A DNA stretch of 64,000 bases from Pseudomonadota bacterium (GCA_039193195.1 JBCCWS010000006.1:156079-220078), one strand, 5' to 3'; counted from the first letter of the stretch, positions 26,001 through 34,704 are shown. Numbers and translations are program-made. Notes: a model not told the origin generated them from the sequence alone.

Positions 26001-26994
26001 CATCGAACACCGGGAAGTTAGCGGTGTTGGCTAGGTTCAAGCTCACCAGTACCTGCTCGCTGGGCTGCGCGGGCGAGGCGTTGATGTTGACGGACAGCGC
26101 CAGGGGGCCACCGTTGTTGACGTAGGCGATCTCGCGCGTGGTGCGCGTGGAGGGCAGGAAGTTGGAGGTGCCGGCGAACTCGCCATCGACCGGCAGCAGA
26201 GTGCCCGGCGCAAGGCCCGTATCCACGGCCACGGAGACGCGTTCACGACCGACGAAGCCCGCCGGTAGGTTGCCGAAGCTCCAGCTGACTTCGTTGCCGT
26301 CGACCACGGCGCCGCCGGAAGCACTGACTACCGTGGTGCCTGCGGGAACGTCCACGGTGAGAACCGCGTCGTTGAAGTTGGTGACGGAGGGATTGCCGTA
26401 GTCCACCGTGTAGGTCAGCAGTTCGCCCGCACCGACGGGATCCTGATCCTCGGCGATCGTCAGGGAGGCTACCGCGTTGCCATCGACGATGATCGAAGCA
26501 TCGTCGCTGCTGCGTACGACACCGAACTCCGTGACTTCCGCAACCCAAGGGATCGCGCTGCCTTCGAAGGCGCCCGCTGAGACGGTGACGGGAAACGACA
26601 GGATCGTGGCTGCCCCTGGCGCTAGCGGGGCGAGGTTCCAGATCAGCAGATCCCCTTCGCTGCAGCTGCTGCTATTGCCATCGTTCGCTTGGGCGCAGGA
26701 CTCGGACACACTCAGGCCACCGAGTACCAGGCTTTCGGACAGGTTGTTCACGCCCGCAGGGTACGGGGTCGTGACCCTCAAATCCGTCTCGAGAGAAGTG
26801 CCGGGATTCGACACCGCAATCGACACGATGACCTGCTCCGACGTTTGCGCCGGGTTTGCTGATAGCTGCACATCGACATCCACCGCGGCGAGGGCTTGAC
26901 CGCCAACGCCCAGTGAGAGTCCGCAGGCCGCCAGGCAACCCCACCAGGCGGGGTTCCTTCTCATCCTCTCCGTGGGAGGTTGCATTGCATTCAT
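23065..26994 (-). CDS. Giant secreted DUF11-repeat protein with calcium-binding C-terminus
   Basis: About 1309 residues from ATG 26994 (AGAGGA eleven bases upstream). A signal peptide (WWGCLAACGLSLGVGGQALA) is followed by tandem 260-residue units of DUF11/immunoglobulin-like domains. Each unit carries the landmark CAQANDGNSSSCS (five copies) and most carry GDLPTGFVG or a close variant. After the repeats come a thrombospondin-type-3-like calcium loop region (DSDADADGIGNAYDNC) and dockerin-like loops DFNGDLLTTGIDFF and DLDGDGIVTGADFVIFRG. Likely an extracellular or surface fibre stabilised by Ca2+. No LPXTG or other anchor is seen. A small secreted protein gene lies 137 bp upstream on the same strand. 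Confidence 0.88.
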   Translation of the reverse strand: MNAMQPPTERMRRNPAWWGCLAACGLSLGVGGQALAAVDVDVQLSANPAQTSEQVIVSIAVSNPGTSLETDLRVTTPYPAGVNNLSESLVLGGLSVSESCAQANDGNSSSCSEGDLLIWNLAPLAPGAATILSFPVTVSAGAFEGSAIPWVAEVTEFGVVRSSDDASIIVDGNAVASLTIAEDQDPVGAGELLTYTVDYGNPSVTNFNDAVLTVDVPAGTTVVSASGGAVVDGNEVSWSFGNLPAGFVGRERVSVAVDTGLAPGTLLPVDGEFAGTSNFLPSTRTTREIAYVNNGGPLALSVNINASPAQPSEQVLVSLNLANTANFPVFDAQVLLRYPGRLFNLSESLTVGGLNVSASCAQANDGNSSSCSINDLLIFDFDQLNPGQSIELSFPVTVGSSAPSGTLIDWEARISEANGSLAWESVTLPVDGNAVASLSIDEDRDPIPAGEVLTYTLNYGNPSTTSFNDTQLALTLPPGTTLLTASGNFMVNGDEISWDFGDLPTGFVGRETLSVTVDAGLTAGTLLAVNGELTGTSNFLPSVRRIRETAYVNDGGPLALTVNVNPAPAQPNEQVLISLNLANTSNSPVLDAQVLVRYPGGIFNLSESLTLGGLNVSASCAQANDGNSSSCSINDLLIWDFDQLNPGQSIELSFPVTVGSSAPSGALIDWEARVTEANGSRAWESTTLAVDANAVASLAIDEDQDPIAAGELMTYTLTYGNPSVTSLNDAQLTFTLPAAVTLVALSDGAMVNGDEVSWNFGDLPTGFVGQESVTVMVDAGLAPGTLLAANGELQGTSNFQPSVRRIRETAYVNDGGPLALSMNVNPSPATPGEQVLVSLNLTNTSNSPVLDAEVLVRYPERLFSLSEALTLGGLNVGSSCAQANDGNSSSCSVNDLLIWNFDQLNPGQSVELSFPVTVGTGAPSGALVDWEARITEANGSRAWESTTLAVDSNAVAALSIDESADPAAPGQVVSYAVRYGNPSQSGISDASLTLTLPSNVIFLGATDGGVLAGTRVRWELGDLPVNSIGQRVVQVRVRNVAEAGDLLVVGATLEGTSGFAPTVRRVRETGYVSSPLPLAVRFAVNPLPALPGQQTNVVAVVDNFTNNTILDAQLVIRYPQRLNNLNEAEATGGIDTGASCAQANDGNSSSCSANDFLIWNIDSIDPGEQLTVSLPPFVSLGTSEGSIVDWRLRVTEATGTESWHVVRLPVGADSDADADGIGNAYDNCTFVSNTDQRDSNGDGFGNLCDGDFNGDLLTTGIDFFLFRNEIQSTDSPDQDLDGDGIVTGADFVIFRGLLGQPPGPSEIVP
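23540..26700. repeat. Five-copy 780-bp in-frame tandem repeat inside the DUF11 gene
   Basis: The DNA block encoding SCAQANDGNSSSCS recurs at about 23540, 24320, 25100, 25880 and 26660, an exact 780-bp spacing. The central three units are the most alike at DNA level, while the outer copies have diverged. This indicates recent unequal crossing-over or gene conversion within the gene. Confidence 0.85.
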
Positions 26995-27131
26995 CGTTAA
27001 AGTCCTCTTACACATCGCTTTGGATAACATCAACATTCCTTCTCCCGGACATCTTTCGATGTCTCTACGCTCCTCACTAGGTCACTCGTCTTCCTCCCTT
27101 GTGGCACTAACTGCCCTGACGTCGCACCGGT

Positions 27132-27839
27132 CTACGGCTCCGCAAGCCCGCATTTCAGGGCGATCTGAAGACCCAGCAGCGGATTGGTGCGGGTGATTCG
27201 CTGCACGCTGTCCCGCGTGAAGTGACTGGCGTGCAAGTTGGGTAAGACGCTCGCGCCAATATCGGCGAGGCACGTGCAGTCCTCTTCGGAGTGGCGACCG
27301 CCGAAGAAGGAAACGCAGCCCCTCACGAAGTCGCCGTCCGAGCCACGTGCACCCAGCAGGAGCCAGGCATCGATGCCCTCGGCGATGCGTTTGCCGCGGG
27401 CGCTGCAACCGATGGCTGCGGCGGCGCGGCTTCCAGCCGAGTACGGGGCTGCGCTGGTGCTTGCGTACGCTGTGTCGGCAGCCGTGCCTGGGAGTGCATA
27501 GCGCCGGCCTACGGCGGCGACGATGGCCGAGGATGAAAAGAACGTAAGCAACCTGGCGCGAGATGTGTGGTGGGCTGGGAAGGCGCAGGTGCGTAGCCAC
27601 CAGCCGCCGGCGCCGGCAACGAATAGCTGCTCGGCTTGTGTGAAGGGCGTGGCGCAGCGATTTTCGAGAATGGGAAGCACCCGTACGAGGCCCGCCGGCT
27701 CCGTCCGCGTCAGGAGGTCCTGGCACGTCGAATCGGCGAGGGCATCGGCGCTCCACAGGCTCAGCCCCAGGATGAGGCTGAACAGGGCCCTGAGAGCACC
27801 GAGAGCACCGAAGGGCGTGCTTGGCCAGCCGACGCTCAT
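27132..27839 (-). CDS. Small secreted cysteine-containing protein of unknown function
   Basis: About 235 residues from ATG 27839, the start that gives a proper signal peptide (ALRALFSLILGLSLWSADALADS); the frame is open for another 104 codons upstream without a signal. The mature protein has scattered cysteines (STCQDLL, ENRCATPF, RTCAFPAHH, CVSFFGG, DCTCLADIG), suggesting disulfides, and ends LLGLQIALKCGLAEP. I do not recognise a family. It precedes the DUF11 gene on the same strand and is divergent from the kinase fusion, so the three may be one functional unit. Confidence 0.6.
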   Translation of the reverse strand: MSVGWPSTPFGALGALRALFSLILGLSLWSADALADSTCQDLLTRTEPAGLVRVLPILENRCATPFTQAEQLFVAGAGGWWLRTCAFPAHHTSRARLLTFFSSSAIVAAVGRRYALPGTAADTAYASTSAAPYSAGSRAAAAIGCSARGKRIAEGIDAWLLLGARGSDGDFVRGCVSFFGGRHSEEDCTCLADIGASVLPNLHASHFTRDSVQRITRTNPLLGLQIALKCGLAEP

Positions 27840-28309
27840 CGAACGCGCCCACGAACCCTTGCGGCGCTGGCCGTGCTGTTGCCGTAGTGCATTGGAAGTG
27901 GACTCCTTCGTATCACCTTCGGCCCTTCGCGCAGGGCCACCTTGGCGCCGCCGGGGCACCCCCGACCGATCCTCAGGGGACGAGAGTGCGAAGCGCACCG
28001 CGACCGCCGCACTACTTCGCAGCGTGTTGCGGCGTTCGCTCGCGATCGCCCTGACGATGGTGCTGGTGGCTGCGCGCTGGTGGCGAGGGGCGAAGCTTCT
28101 CGGAAGTGTTTCGAACGGCCAAAGGGGTCGGGAAATCAACCCCTTGGGCAAGTCTCTCGGGAGTTTGATGGGGCCGCCCTGGCAGCGCTTGGGGGCGTAC
28201 TAGAGGCAGTCTCCCGGGGGCATTTGAGGGCGATGGCGCCACGCGATCAGCGCGAGGAGTGCCGCGTGGTCGGCACGCCTTCAGGCCTTGCAATCAAGGA
28301 GACCAATCG
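27840..28309. promoter_or_regulatory. Divergent spacer, small secreted protein / kinase fusion
   Basis: 470 bp between divergent genes. It should hold both promoters, and an AAGGAG (28296-28301) fixes the kinase start at 28310. Open frames cross it on both strands but have no domain or signal support. No clear operator or RNA structure was found. Confidence 0.4.
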
Positions 28310-30946
28310 ATGGACGGTGACTTGCTTCTCGCCGATGGACGCTTCGAGTACGTCTACGGCGACAACCAGATCGTGTTGAACACAGCTCGCCGCCAGCTGC
28401 TCATCGACGGCTCACCGGTGCAGCTCGAGCCAAAACCCCTGGCAAGTTTGGTGCAGCTCATGCACTCGCCGCGGGCTCTGCAGCCGTTTCAGTACGGTCT
28501 GACGCCGGACGAGGCACGCAAGGTAGGTCAGTGGATCCATAAGGTGCGCAAGGCCCTAGGCCAGCGCTACAAGGCGCTGATTCAGAACAAGCGCGGTGAG
28601 GGCTACGTCTTCGATGGCGAGATTCAGCGCCGCGTGCTCGATCAAGTACTGCCAAGCACCCGTTTAAGCTGCGGCGATCGGGTAGGCGACTGCCTGCTGG
28701 AGATGGCCCTAGCGGCGCGTGATGGCGTAGAGGTGTGGCGAGCTCGCCTCGACGAGGCGGTGGTCGTGGCCAAGGTGGCAACCGACGGGCAGGGCGCCCG
28801 ACGCTTGGTGCGCGAGTATTCCTTTTGGCAGCTGATCGCCACTCAGGTGCCCGATCACGCGGCCTTGTCCCCGCCCCTGCACGCGCAATTCGATGACCCC
28901 TACCAGCACCTGCTCTTCAGCGACCAAGGGCAGGATCTTCTCACCTGGCAGCTCTGTGCCAGCGAACCCTGGACGATGCAGGGCAAACTGGACCTGGCAA
29001 CACAGCTCCTGGAGGCGGTCGTTGCGCTCCATGGAACCGGCGTGATCCACGGCGATCTAAAGCCAGCGAACATCCTCATTGCGCGGGACCATGGGTGCAC
29101 CTGGCGCCTGCGACTCACGGATCTGGGCTGTGCCCGCAAGCGCTACGAGGAGGTGTTCGCCGAGAACAACCTGCGCCCGATCGGCTTGACCATGAGCGAG
29201 CAAGACCTAACGGCGGATGGCGGAACTCCCCTGTACGTCGCCCCCGAGTGTTTGCGATCGGGGCCCTCTGCCGTTGGCGATGTCTTTGCCCTTGGGGTGG
29301 TTCTATACCAGCTGTTCGCGGGCGACTTTCGCCGTCCCTTCGCCACGGGCTGGCAACGCGAGGTAGATGACCTGGCGCTGCGTGAGCTCATCGCGCGGGC
29401 CACGGAGGGGGATCCGGCTCGCCGCTATGGCTCTGTGCAGGAGATGCTTAACGCCCTGTGTCAGCTGGGGGAGCGTACACGAGAGATTAGGGCCCTGGCG
29501 CGATACGAGCGCCTGCGTCAGCGCCGCCCCTGGATCGTTGCGCTGCTGGTGGCTCTCGCCCTAGGTACCGTATTTTCGGCAGCCTTCGCCTGGCATGCGC
29601 AACGCATGCAGCGCGCTGCCGATACGGAGCGTGCGATCAACAGCCAAGCCACAGACTTCCTGGTCGAGTTTCTACGCGCCGCCGGTGACCCGCGTACGGA
29701 GACGGGGGCTGCCTACGAAGCCCTGGCGAAGGCGCTCGATCGGGTGTCCGCAAGCCTGGATCGGGAGGAGCCGGAGGATCTGCGTATTCGCGTGGCGATC
29801 AACGCTGCCTTGGTGGAGATATACGATGGTCACAAGCGCCTAGAGGAGCTGTTTCGCGAACGCCGGCGTACCGTATCGCTCATGCGAGCGCTGCACGGCC
29901 CCGCCAGTGAGCAGGCGCTCGGGAGTGCCTATCGTCTAGCCGAACGCTTGGCTAGTAACCAGCACGCGGACGAGGCTATCGAGGTGATGGCCAACACGGA
30001 ACACACACAGATCGTCGACCCGTCGGCCGCGGCCCGTCTAGATCGCCTCGCTGCCTTTGCGCACGCCCGAATCCATGCCGCACACCTGAAGTTTCGGGAC
30101 GTGGTATCCACCCTGGAGGGGGCCGTGCAGAGCTACCGATTACGGGGTGATGTGGACGCTGACTACCACGGCATCATGTCGGCCTACGCTGAGTCCTTAT
30201 CCCGCACCGGTGCCCTGGAACTGGCGCTCGAGGCGCTGCGCGAGCTGGACCGCGTGCGTGCGAGAAATGGCCTCGACGTCCCCCTGTGGCAGCGCCTAGC
30301 CAGCGACGGACAGAAGGGCCAGATTCTGGGCATGCTCGGCCGCCAAGACGAGGCGATTGCGCAGCTCCAGCCCGTGCTAAGCGACACCACCAAGATGTAT
30401 GGGCTGCACAGCGCTCGAACGGCCTGGGTCCATGCCACCTTGGCCCAGCAGTTCAACGCCATCGGCCAACGGGAAGCGGCCTTGACCCACTACCTGGCTG
30501 CACGCGAGGGCTTTTGTACGGGCGAGATGACGCCCTATTGCGCCTACGTCGGCGGCAACCTCGGCAACCTCCTCTATCTGATGGGGCGCGCGGAAGAGGC
30601 ACTGGCCCATCTAGATGTCACCCAGGCATACTTCGATAGTGTTACGCCAGCTCCGATGCCGGCGATCGCCCTGTTCAGCTACTACTACGCCAACGCCCTG
30701 CTGGAGCTGCGACGTCCGGCGCAGGCGCGTTCCTATCTCGACATCCTGCGCGTGGAGTGGCTCGAAGCTGCCGCGCCTGGCGCCCTGTGGGCCTTGCGAC
30801 TGCGCCTGCTGGTGGCGCGACTCGCGCTGTACGAGGGAGGCGGCGATCTTGCCCAGTTCGAACTGGCGGCCAACGAGTTGGCGCAAGAGGTAGAGCCTAG
30901 TGAAATCGAGAGGCTGGCAATGGTGCCAGCTGAGCTCCTCCCTTGA
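28310..30946 (+). CDS. Winged-helix / Ser-Thr kinase / TPR fusion regulator
   Basis: About 878 residues from ATG 28310. Residues 1-105 resemble an OmpR/ToxR-type winged helix, with the wing NKRGEGYVFDGEI. Residues about 115-390 are a protein-kinase domain: AxK-like Lys in VVVAKVA, catalytic loop HGDLKPANIL (H247) in place of HRDxKxxN, TDLG in place of DFG, and GGTPLYVAPE. A membrane helix (WIVALLVALALGTVFSAAFA) is near residues 405-428. The remainder is TPR-like helices (EEALAHLDVTQAYF and similar). The order DNA-binding, kinase, membrane, periplasmic TPR suggests a one-piece signalling protein. It is divergent from two secreted-protein genes that may be its targets. The HGD and DLG variants leave activity open. 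Confidence 0.82.
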   Translation: MDGDLLLADGRFEYVYGDNQIVLNTARRQLLIDGSPVQLEPKPLASLVQLMHSPRALQPFQYGLTPDEARKVGQWIHKVRKALGQRYKALIQNKRGEGYVFDGEIQRRVLDQVLPSTRLSCGDRVGDCLLEMALAARDGVEVWRARLDEAVVVAKVATDGQGARRLVREYSFWQLIATQVPDHAALSPPLHAQFDDPYQHLLFSDQGQDLLTWQLCASEPWTMQGKLDLATQLLEAVVALHGTGVIHGDLKPANILIARDHGCTWRLRLTDLGCARKRYEEVFAENNLRPIGLTMSEQDLTADGGTPLYVAPECLRSGPSAVGDVFALGVVLYQLFAGDFRRPFATGWQREVDDLALRELIARATEGDPARRYGSVQEMLNALCQLGERTREIRALARYERLRQRRPWIVALLVALALGTVFSAAFAWHAQRMQRAADTERAINSQATDFLVEFLRAAGDPRTETGAAYEALAKALDRVSASLDREEPEDLRIRVAINAALVEIYDGHKRLEELFRERRRTVSLMRALHGPASEQALGSAYRLAERLASNQHADEAIEVMANTEHTQIVDPSAAARLDRLAAFAHARIHAAHLKFRDVVSTLEGAVQSYRLRGDVDADYHGIMSAYAESLSRTGALELALEALRELDRVRARNGLDVPLWQRLASDGQKGQILGMLGRQDEAIAQLQPVLSDTTKMYGLHSARTAWVHATLAQQFNAIGQREAALTHYLAAREGFCTGEMTPYCAYVGGNLGNLLYLMGRAEEALAHLDVTQAYFDSVTPAPMPAIALFSYYYANALLELRRPAQARSYLDILRVEWLEAAAPGALWALRLRLLVARLALYEGGGDLAQFELAANELAQEVEPSEIERLAMVPAELLP

Positions 30947-31036
30947 GGTTGGTGATGTCGAGCTCGTCGAGCAGGGTAACGACGCGTCGGTGCCCCGCAG
31001 TACGGGAGTGAGCCGATCACGCGGGTACTCAGTCGA

Positions 31037-31831
31037 TTACACCCGATCCCAAGCCGAGACGTTCTGTTCGAGATGTGCGATTGATGTGGTGCCGGGGATA
31101 ACGATCACATTGGGCGATCGAGCCAACAACCACGCGAGCGCCTTCACGGGCTCGAGAGTCGCGCCGCGCTTCATCGGATGGGCCCCCAGGGGACCGTAAG
31201 GTATGAAGGCAACGTGCCGCTCAGCGGTGTAGTCGACGAGGTCGTCCTGAGTCTCCCGCTCGGCCATGTTGAAGCGGTTCTGCACGCTGGCGATGGGCGC
31301 CACCGACAGGGCACGATCAAGCTCGCCGCGCGTGACGTTGGACAGACCGATGTGCCCTACTCGCCCGTCGGCCTGCGCCTCGGCGAGCGCCGCCACGGAC
31401 ACCTCGATGGGCGTTTCCGGATCCACGCGATGCAGCTGGAAGAGATCGATCCGATCCCGGCGAATGTTTCCGAGCGCGCCATCGATCTGGCGGTGGAGCG
31501 CGTCGCGGGATCCATCGACCGTGATCTTCCCAGCCGCTGGCTTGTCGACACCGCCCTTCGTGGCAATGACAACGCTCGCGTCGCCGAGCGCCTCGCCCAC
31601 GATTTGATCCGCAACCTCCGGGCCGTAGGCCCAAGCACTATCGAAAAAGTTCACGCCGAGGGCGGCGGCTCGACGCAATAGGGCGAGGCCATGCTCCCGG
31701 TCTTCGAAGGCTCCGTAGTTGCCCGGCTGGCCGGTAAGGCGCATGGCGCCGTATCCAAGCCGATTGATCTCCAGGTCCCTGCCGAGGCGGAAAGTCCGGT
31801 TGATGCCCGCGGTGCGATTGTTGTCGTTCAT
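31037..31831 (-). CDS. Aldo/keto reductase
   Basis: About 264 residues from ATG 31831 (GAGGA six bases upstream). It is a TIM-barrel NADPH-dependent AKR with the tetrad Asp (NFFDSAWAYG), Tyr in the same motif, Lys (VIATKGGVD) and His (FQLHRVD), and the C-terminal cofactor segment VIVIPGTTSIAHLEQN. It reduces aldehydes or ketones; the pattern is closest to the oxidoreductase/pyridoxal-reductase-like group. It is divergent from a LysR regulator with an 88-bp to 100-bp spacer, the usual arrangement for LysR control of an oxidoreductase. Substrate unknown. Confidence 0.93.
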   Translation of the reverse strand: MNDNNRTAGINRTFRLGRDLEINRLGYGAMRLTGQPGNYGAFEDREHGLALLRRAAALGVNFFDSAWAYGPEVADQIVGEALGDASVVIATKGGVDKPAAGKITVDGSRDALHRQIDGALGNIRRDRIDLFQLHRVDPETPIEVSVAALAEAQADGRVGHIGLSNVTRGELDRALSVAPIASVQNRFNMAERETQDDLVDYTAERHVAFIPYGPLGAHPMKRGATLEPVKALAWLLARSPNVIVIPGTTSIAHLEQNVSAWDRV

Positions 31832-31918
31832 GGCGTTCCTCACGTAGGTGATCGAGTGTGGGGAACACTCTGGCGAGCTTTCGACGACCTCGGTAGACGA
31901 CTAACGCGGATATCTGAT

Positions 31919-31933
31919 ATGCGTATTACGCAT
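31919..31933. promoter_or_regulatory. Palindromic LysR-type operator overlapping the LysR start
   Basis: The sequence atgcgtattacgcat is a perfect inverted repeat (atgcgt, att, acgcat) that includes the first two bases of the LysR ATG at 31932. It fits a T-N11-A LysR box. Placement on the start codon suggests tight self-repression and control of the divergent aldo/keto reductase. Confidence 0.5.
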
Positions 31934-32867
31934 GAGCAAAGCCTTCGATCGACTCACCTTACTCAGCACCTTCGTGCGGATCGCCGAAGCCGGTAGCATA
32001 AGCGAAGCCGCACGTGGCTTGGGCCTGTCTCAGCCCGCAGCCAGCAGGCAGCTCGCGGAGCTCGAGTCGCGCCTGCGCAAGCAGCTGATCACCCGCACTA
32101 CACACTCGCTTACCCTGACCGAGGCGGGCGCGGCTCTGCTGGTCGACGCTCGCGCTATGCTGGGAGGCTGGGAAGCCCTGGAAGAGCGTCATCACCACGA
32201 CGATGGCATCCTGCGAGGGTCCATCCATGTGGTGGCACCTGTCGCCTTCGGCCAAACGGCACTGGCCCGACTGGCCGCTGCGTTTCTCCTGGAGAACCCA
32301 GCACTAGACGTCCGATGGGAGCTGGACGACCGCCCCATTCGCTTCGCCGAAGTGGGTTGCGACTGCTGGATCAAGATCGGCGCCGTACCCGATGACACGC
32401 TCATCGTTCGGGAACTTGGGTCCGTTGAGCGATTGCTGGTGACAGCACCGACCCTGCGCACCGGTAAGGGTCCCTTGCGCACGCCCAAAGCCGCCGAGAG
32501 CCTCCCACTGGTGGCGTTGGCACCGTTCGAAAGCGGGAGGATTCCCTTGCGCCACGAACGGGGAACGCGAACGACCATCTTCCCCCGACCCAGGCTCACG
32601 ACTAACAATATCGTTGCCTTGAAGGAGGCTGTCCTCGCGGGGGTTGGGATGGCCATCCTGCCCCGTTGGTTCGTGCACGATGACCTCGCGTCCGGTCAAC
32701 TCCTCGACCTGCTCCCCAGGTGGCGAGCCCCCCGCCTCCCGATCAACGTGGCCTACCCGTCCTCTCGCTACCGACCCAAACGGTTGGTGGTGTTTCTAGA
32801 TTTTCTTCATCGACACATAAGATCGATCGGCGGTGTGGAAGCAAGCACGCTACGCGCCATCGACTAG
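31932..32867 (+). CDS. LysR-family transcriptional regulator
   Basis: 311 residues with an N-terminal HTH (LLSTFVRIAEAGSISEAARG and LSQPAASRQLAELESRL) and a LysR substrate-binding domain. The domain organisation (IHVVAPVAFGQTALARLAAA, then WELDDRPIRFAEVGCDC) is that of the LTTR group controlling oxidoreductases. It is full length and divergent from the aldo/keto reductase, its probable target. A palindromic box overlaps its start codon. Confidence 0.92.
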   Translation: MSKAFDRLTLLSTFVRIAEAGSISEAARGLGLSQPAASRQLAELESRLRKQLITRTTHSLTLTEAGAALLVDARAMLGGWEALEERHHHDDGILRGSIHVVAPVAFGQTALARLAAAFLLENPALDVRWELDDRPIRFAEVGCDCWIKIGAVPDDTLIVRELGSVERLLVTAPTLRTGKGPLRTPKAAESLPLVALAPFESGRIPLRHERGTRTTIFPRPRLTTNNIVALKEAVLAGVGMAILPRWFVHDDLASGQLLDLLPRWRAPRLPINVAYPSSRYRPKRLVVFLDFLHRHIRSIGGVEASTLRAID

Positions 32868-32929
32868 CGCACCGACCGACTGTGTGGACCCCGCCAGCCA
32901 TGCTTGCCTCCGGGGCGACCGACTTGGGT

Positions 32930-33110
32930 GAACTGCGCGCCTGGGACCTCTGTAGGGTGCCCGGCGACTTCGTCGCCAACGCCACGCCATGGGTCAAACG
33001 GCGCCCTGCCTGCGCCCAGAGGTGTGCACCCCCCGCAGGCTTCCATGACAAGCGGGCGGAATGGTGGTTGCGAATGAACGAACTCCCTAGTGCTTCTCCG
33101 CCTGATCACA
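32930..33110 (-). mobile_element. IS110-type transposase remnant
   Basis: On the minus strand one frame reads PPFRPLVMEACGG and the adjacent frame GGAHLWAQAGRRL. Together they resemble the IS110 catalytic-region start, usually VVMEACGGAHHWAR. The piece is under 200 bp, frameshifted and without ends. It occupies most of the 313-bp gap 32868-33180, which holds nothing else supportable except the AGGAAGAGA ribosome-binding region of the next gene. Confidence 0.35.
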
Positions 33111-33180
33111 TCGTCCGCGGCGACTAGTGCCCCACAACGCCACATGGCAATGTGCACCTTCCTAGGAAGAGAGCGCTGCC

Positions 33181-34704
33181 ATGAACCTCAAACCCCTAAC
33201 GTCCCTGCGCCCGCAATGCCCACTGTTTGTGGCAGCCGCCTTGGGTGTAGCGTCGCTAGCCGCACACGCAATCACTCCCTCAGCCGCACGCCAGGCGATC
33301 GAGGGGACGCAGTCAGGCGAACACGCCGAGGGTCTCGGCGCATTTTCCGTCGACGATCTGCTCCAAGAGCTCGGCGTGCCCGGTGCGAGCGTGGCGGTAA
33401 TTTGGAACGCCCAAGTGCATTGGGCCAAAGGCTACGGGGTAGCAGACGTGGTCACGGGTCGCCGAGTCGACACGCACACCCTCTTCCAGGCGGCCTCCAT
33501 CTCGAAACCCGTTGCTGCCATGGCGAGCCTCGAGGCTGTGCAGGACGGCAAGTTCGGACTGCATCAGGGCGTGAATGAGATCCTCACATCATGGAAGCTC
33601 GATGGTGAAGGCATGACCTCGCAGCGTGCCGTCACTCCGGCGGCGCTCATGAGTCACACCTCGGGCCTAGGTGATGCCTTCGGTTTCCCCGGCTACCCAC
33701 CAGGTGAAGACCTCCCAACGACGATCGAGATCCTCGAGGGCAAGGCCCCGTCGAACGTACCTCGCATCTTCATGGAGCGTGAACCGGGCGTGGCATACGA
33801 GTACTCCGGTGGCGGCGTCATGCTGCAACAGCTCGTGTTGAGCGACGCAAGAGAGATGCCGTTTGCTCAGCTCATGCGCGAGCGCGTGCTCGAGCCACTG
33901 GGCATGGCCGAGAGCACTTACGAACAGCCGTTGCCCGCGTCGTGGGCCGAGAAGGCGGCGCGAGCGCACTCGGCGAAAGGCGAGTCCCGGGCCGCGCCGT
34001 GGCATGTCTACCCCGAACTCGCCGCCGCCGGCCTGTGGACCACGCCGACGGATCTGGCCACCTTCGCCATCGAGGTGCAGAAGTCCGTCGCAGGCGAATC
34101 GAATCGGGTGCTCGATACCGATCACGCGCGCCGCATGATCACGCCCGTGGGCGTCGGTCGCTTCGCCGTCGGCTTTTCCATCGAGCAGGACGGCCAGGGC
34201 TGGTACTTCTCCCACGGCGGCTCCAACTGGGGATTTCGCGCCCGCATCGTTGCGCACGTCTCAAAGGGCTACGGCCTGGCCGTGATGACCAACTCCGATA
34301 GCGGCGGCGCGCTCATCGAGGAAATCAGCAAGCGGGTCCAGCGCGCCTACGCGTGGGATGTCCTGGCGGAACCCGTGCCTCGCGGCTATCGGCTTGTCGA
34401 GCGCGACGAGATCGACGTCCCCCGTCAGATGCTTGCGCGCTACGTGGGCGTGTACGCGGGAGAGGCGCCGATCACCGTGACCCTGGGTGAGATGGGTCTG
34501 TTAGCGCGGGTCGAGGGTGGCGATGGCGACGCGCCGCTCTTCGCCTCCTCGCCTACCGAGTTTTTCCTGAAGGTGGCGCCGATCACCATGGAGTTCTTGA
34601 GTGAGGGAGATGACGTGGTCGGGATGGTGCTGGTGGTGCCGTCCGGGGAGTCGTACACGCTCGCGCGGGAGCCGAGCGAGGGAACAGCCGACGCCGAACC
34701 CTAA
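33181..34704 (+). CDS. Exported serine hydrolase of the beta-lactamase (class C / esterase EstB) family
   Basis: 507 residues. The signal peptide (CPLFVAAALGVASLAAHA) is followed by a penicillin-binding-protein-like fold. The Ser-x-x-Lys motif is QAASISKPVAAMASLE, the Tyr motif YEYSGGGVMLQQ stands for YxN, and the third motif is YFSHGGSNWGF. The C-terminal 110 residues form an extra lipocalin-like domain typical of this family. Likely a periplasmic D-amino-acid peptidase or esterase rather than a resistance enzyme; sequence cannot separate these. Good AGGAAGAGA precedes the ATG. Monocistronic. Confidence 0.9.
   Translation: MNLKPLTSLRPQCPLFVAAALGVASLAAHAITPSAARQAIEGTQSGEHAEGLGAFSVDDLLQELGVPGASVAVIWNAQVHWAKGYGVADVVTGRRVDTHTLFQAASISKPVAAMASLEAVQDGKFGLHQGVNEILTSWKLDGEGMTSQRAVTPAALMSHTSGLGDAFGFPGYPPGEDLPTTIEILEGKAPSNVPRIFMEREPGVAYEYSGGGVMLQQLVLSDAREMPFAQLMRERVLEPLGMAESTYEQPLPASWAEKAARAHSAKGESRAAPWHVYPELAAAGLWTTPTDLATFAIEVQKSVAGESNRVLDTDHARRMITPVGVGRFAVGFSIEQDGQGWYFSHGGSNWGFRARIVAHVSKGYGLAVMTNSDSGGALIEEISKRVQRAYAWDVLAEPVPRGYRLVERDEIDVPRQMLARYVGVYAGEAPITVTLGEMGLLARVEGGDGDAPLFASSPTEFFLKVAPITMEFLSEGDDVVGMVLVVPSGESYTLAREPSEGTADAEP

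Noticed and set aside
23540..26700. CRISPR-like array
   Set aside because: The regular repeats are 780 bp, in frame, and encode conserved protein units; no short direct repeats with unique spacers exist.
27523..28203. 226-codon plus-strand frame antisense to the small secreted protein
   Set aside because: Arg/Ala/Pro-rich without domain or ribosome-binding site; the minus-strand frame has a proper signal peptide.
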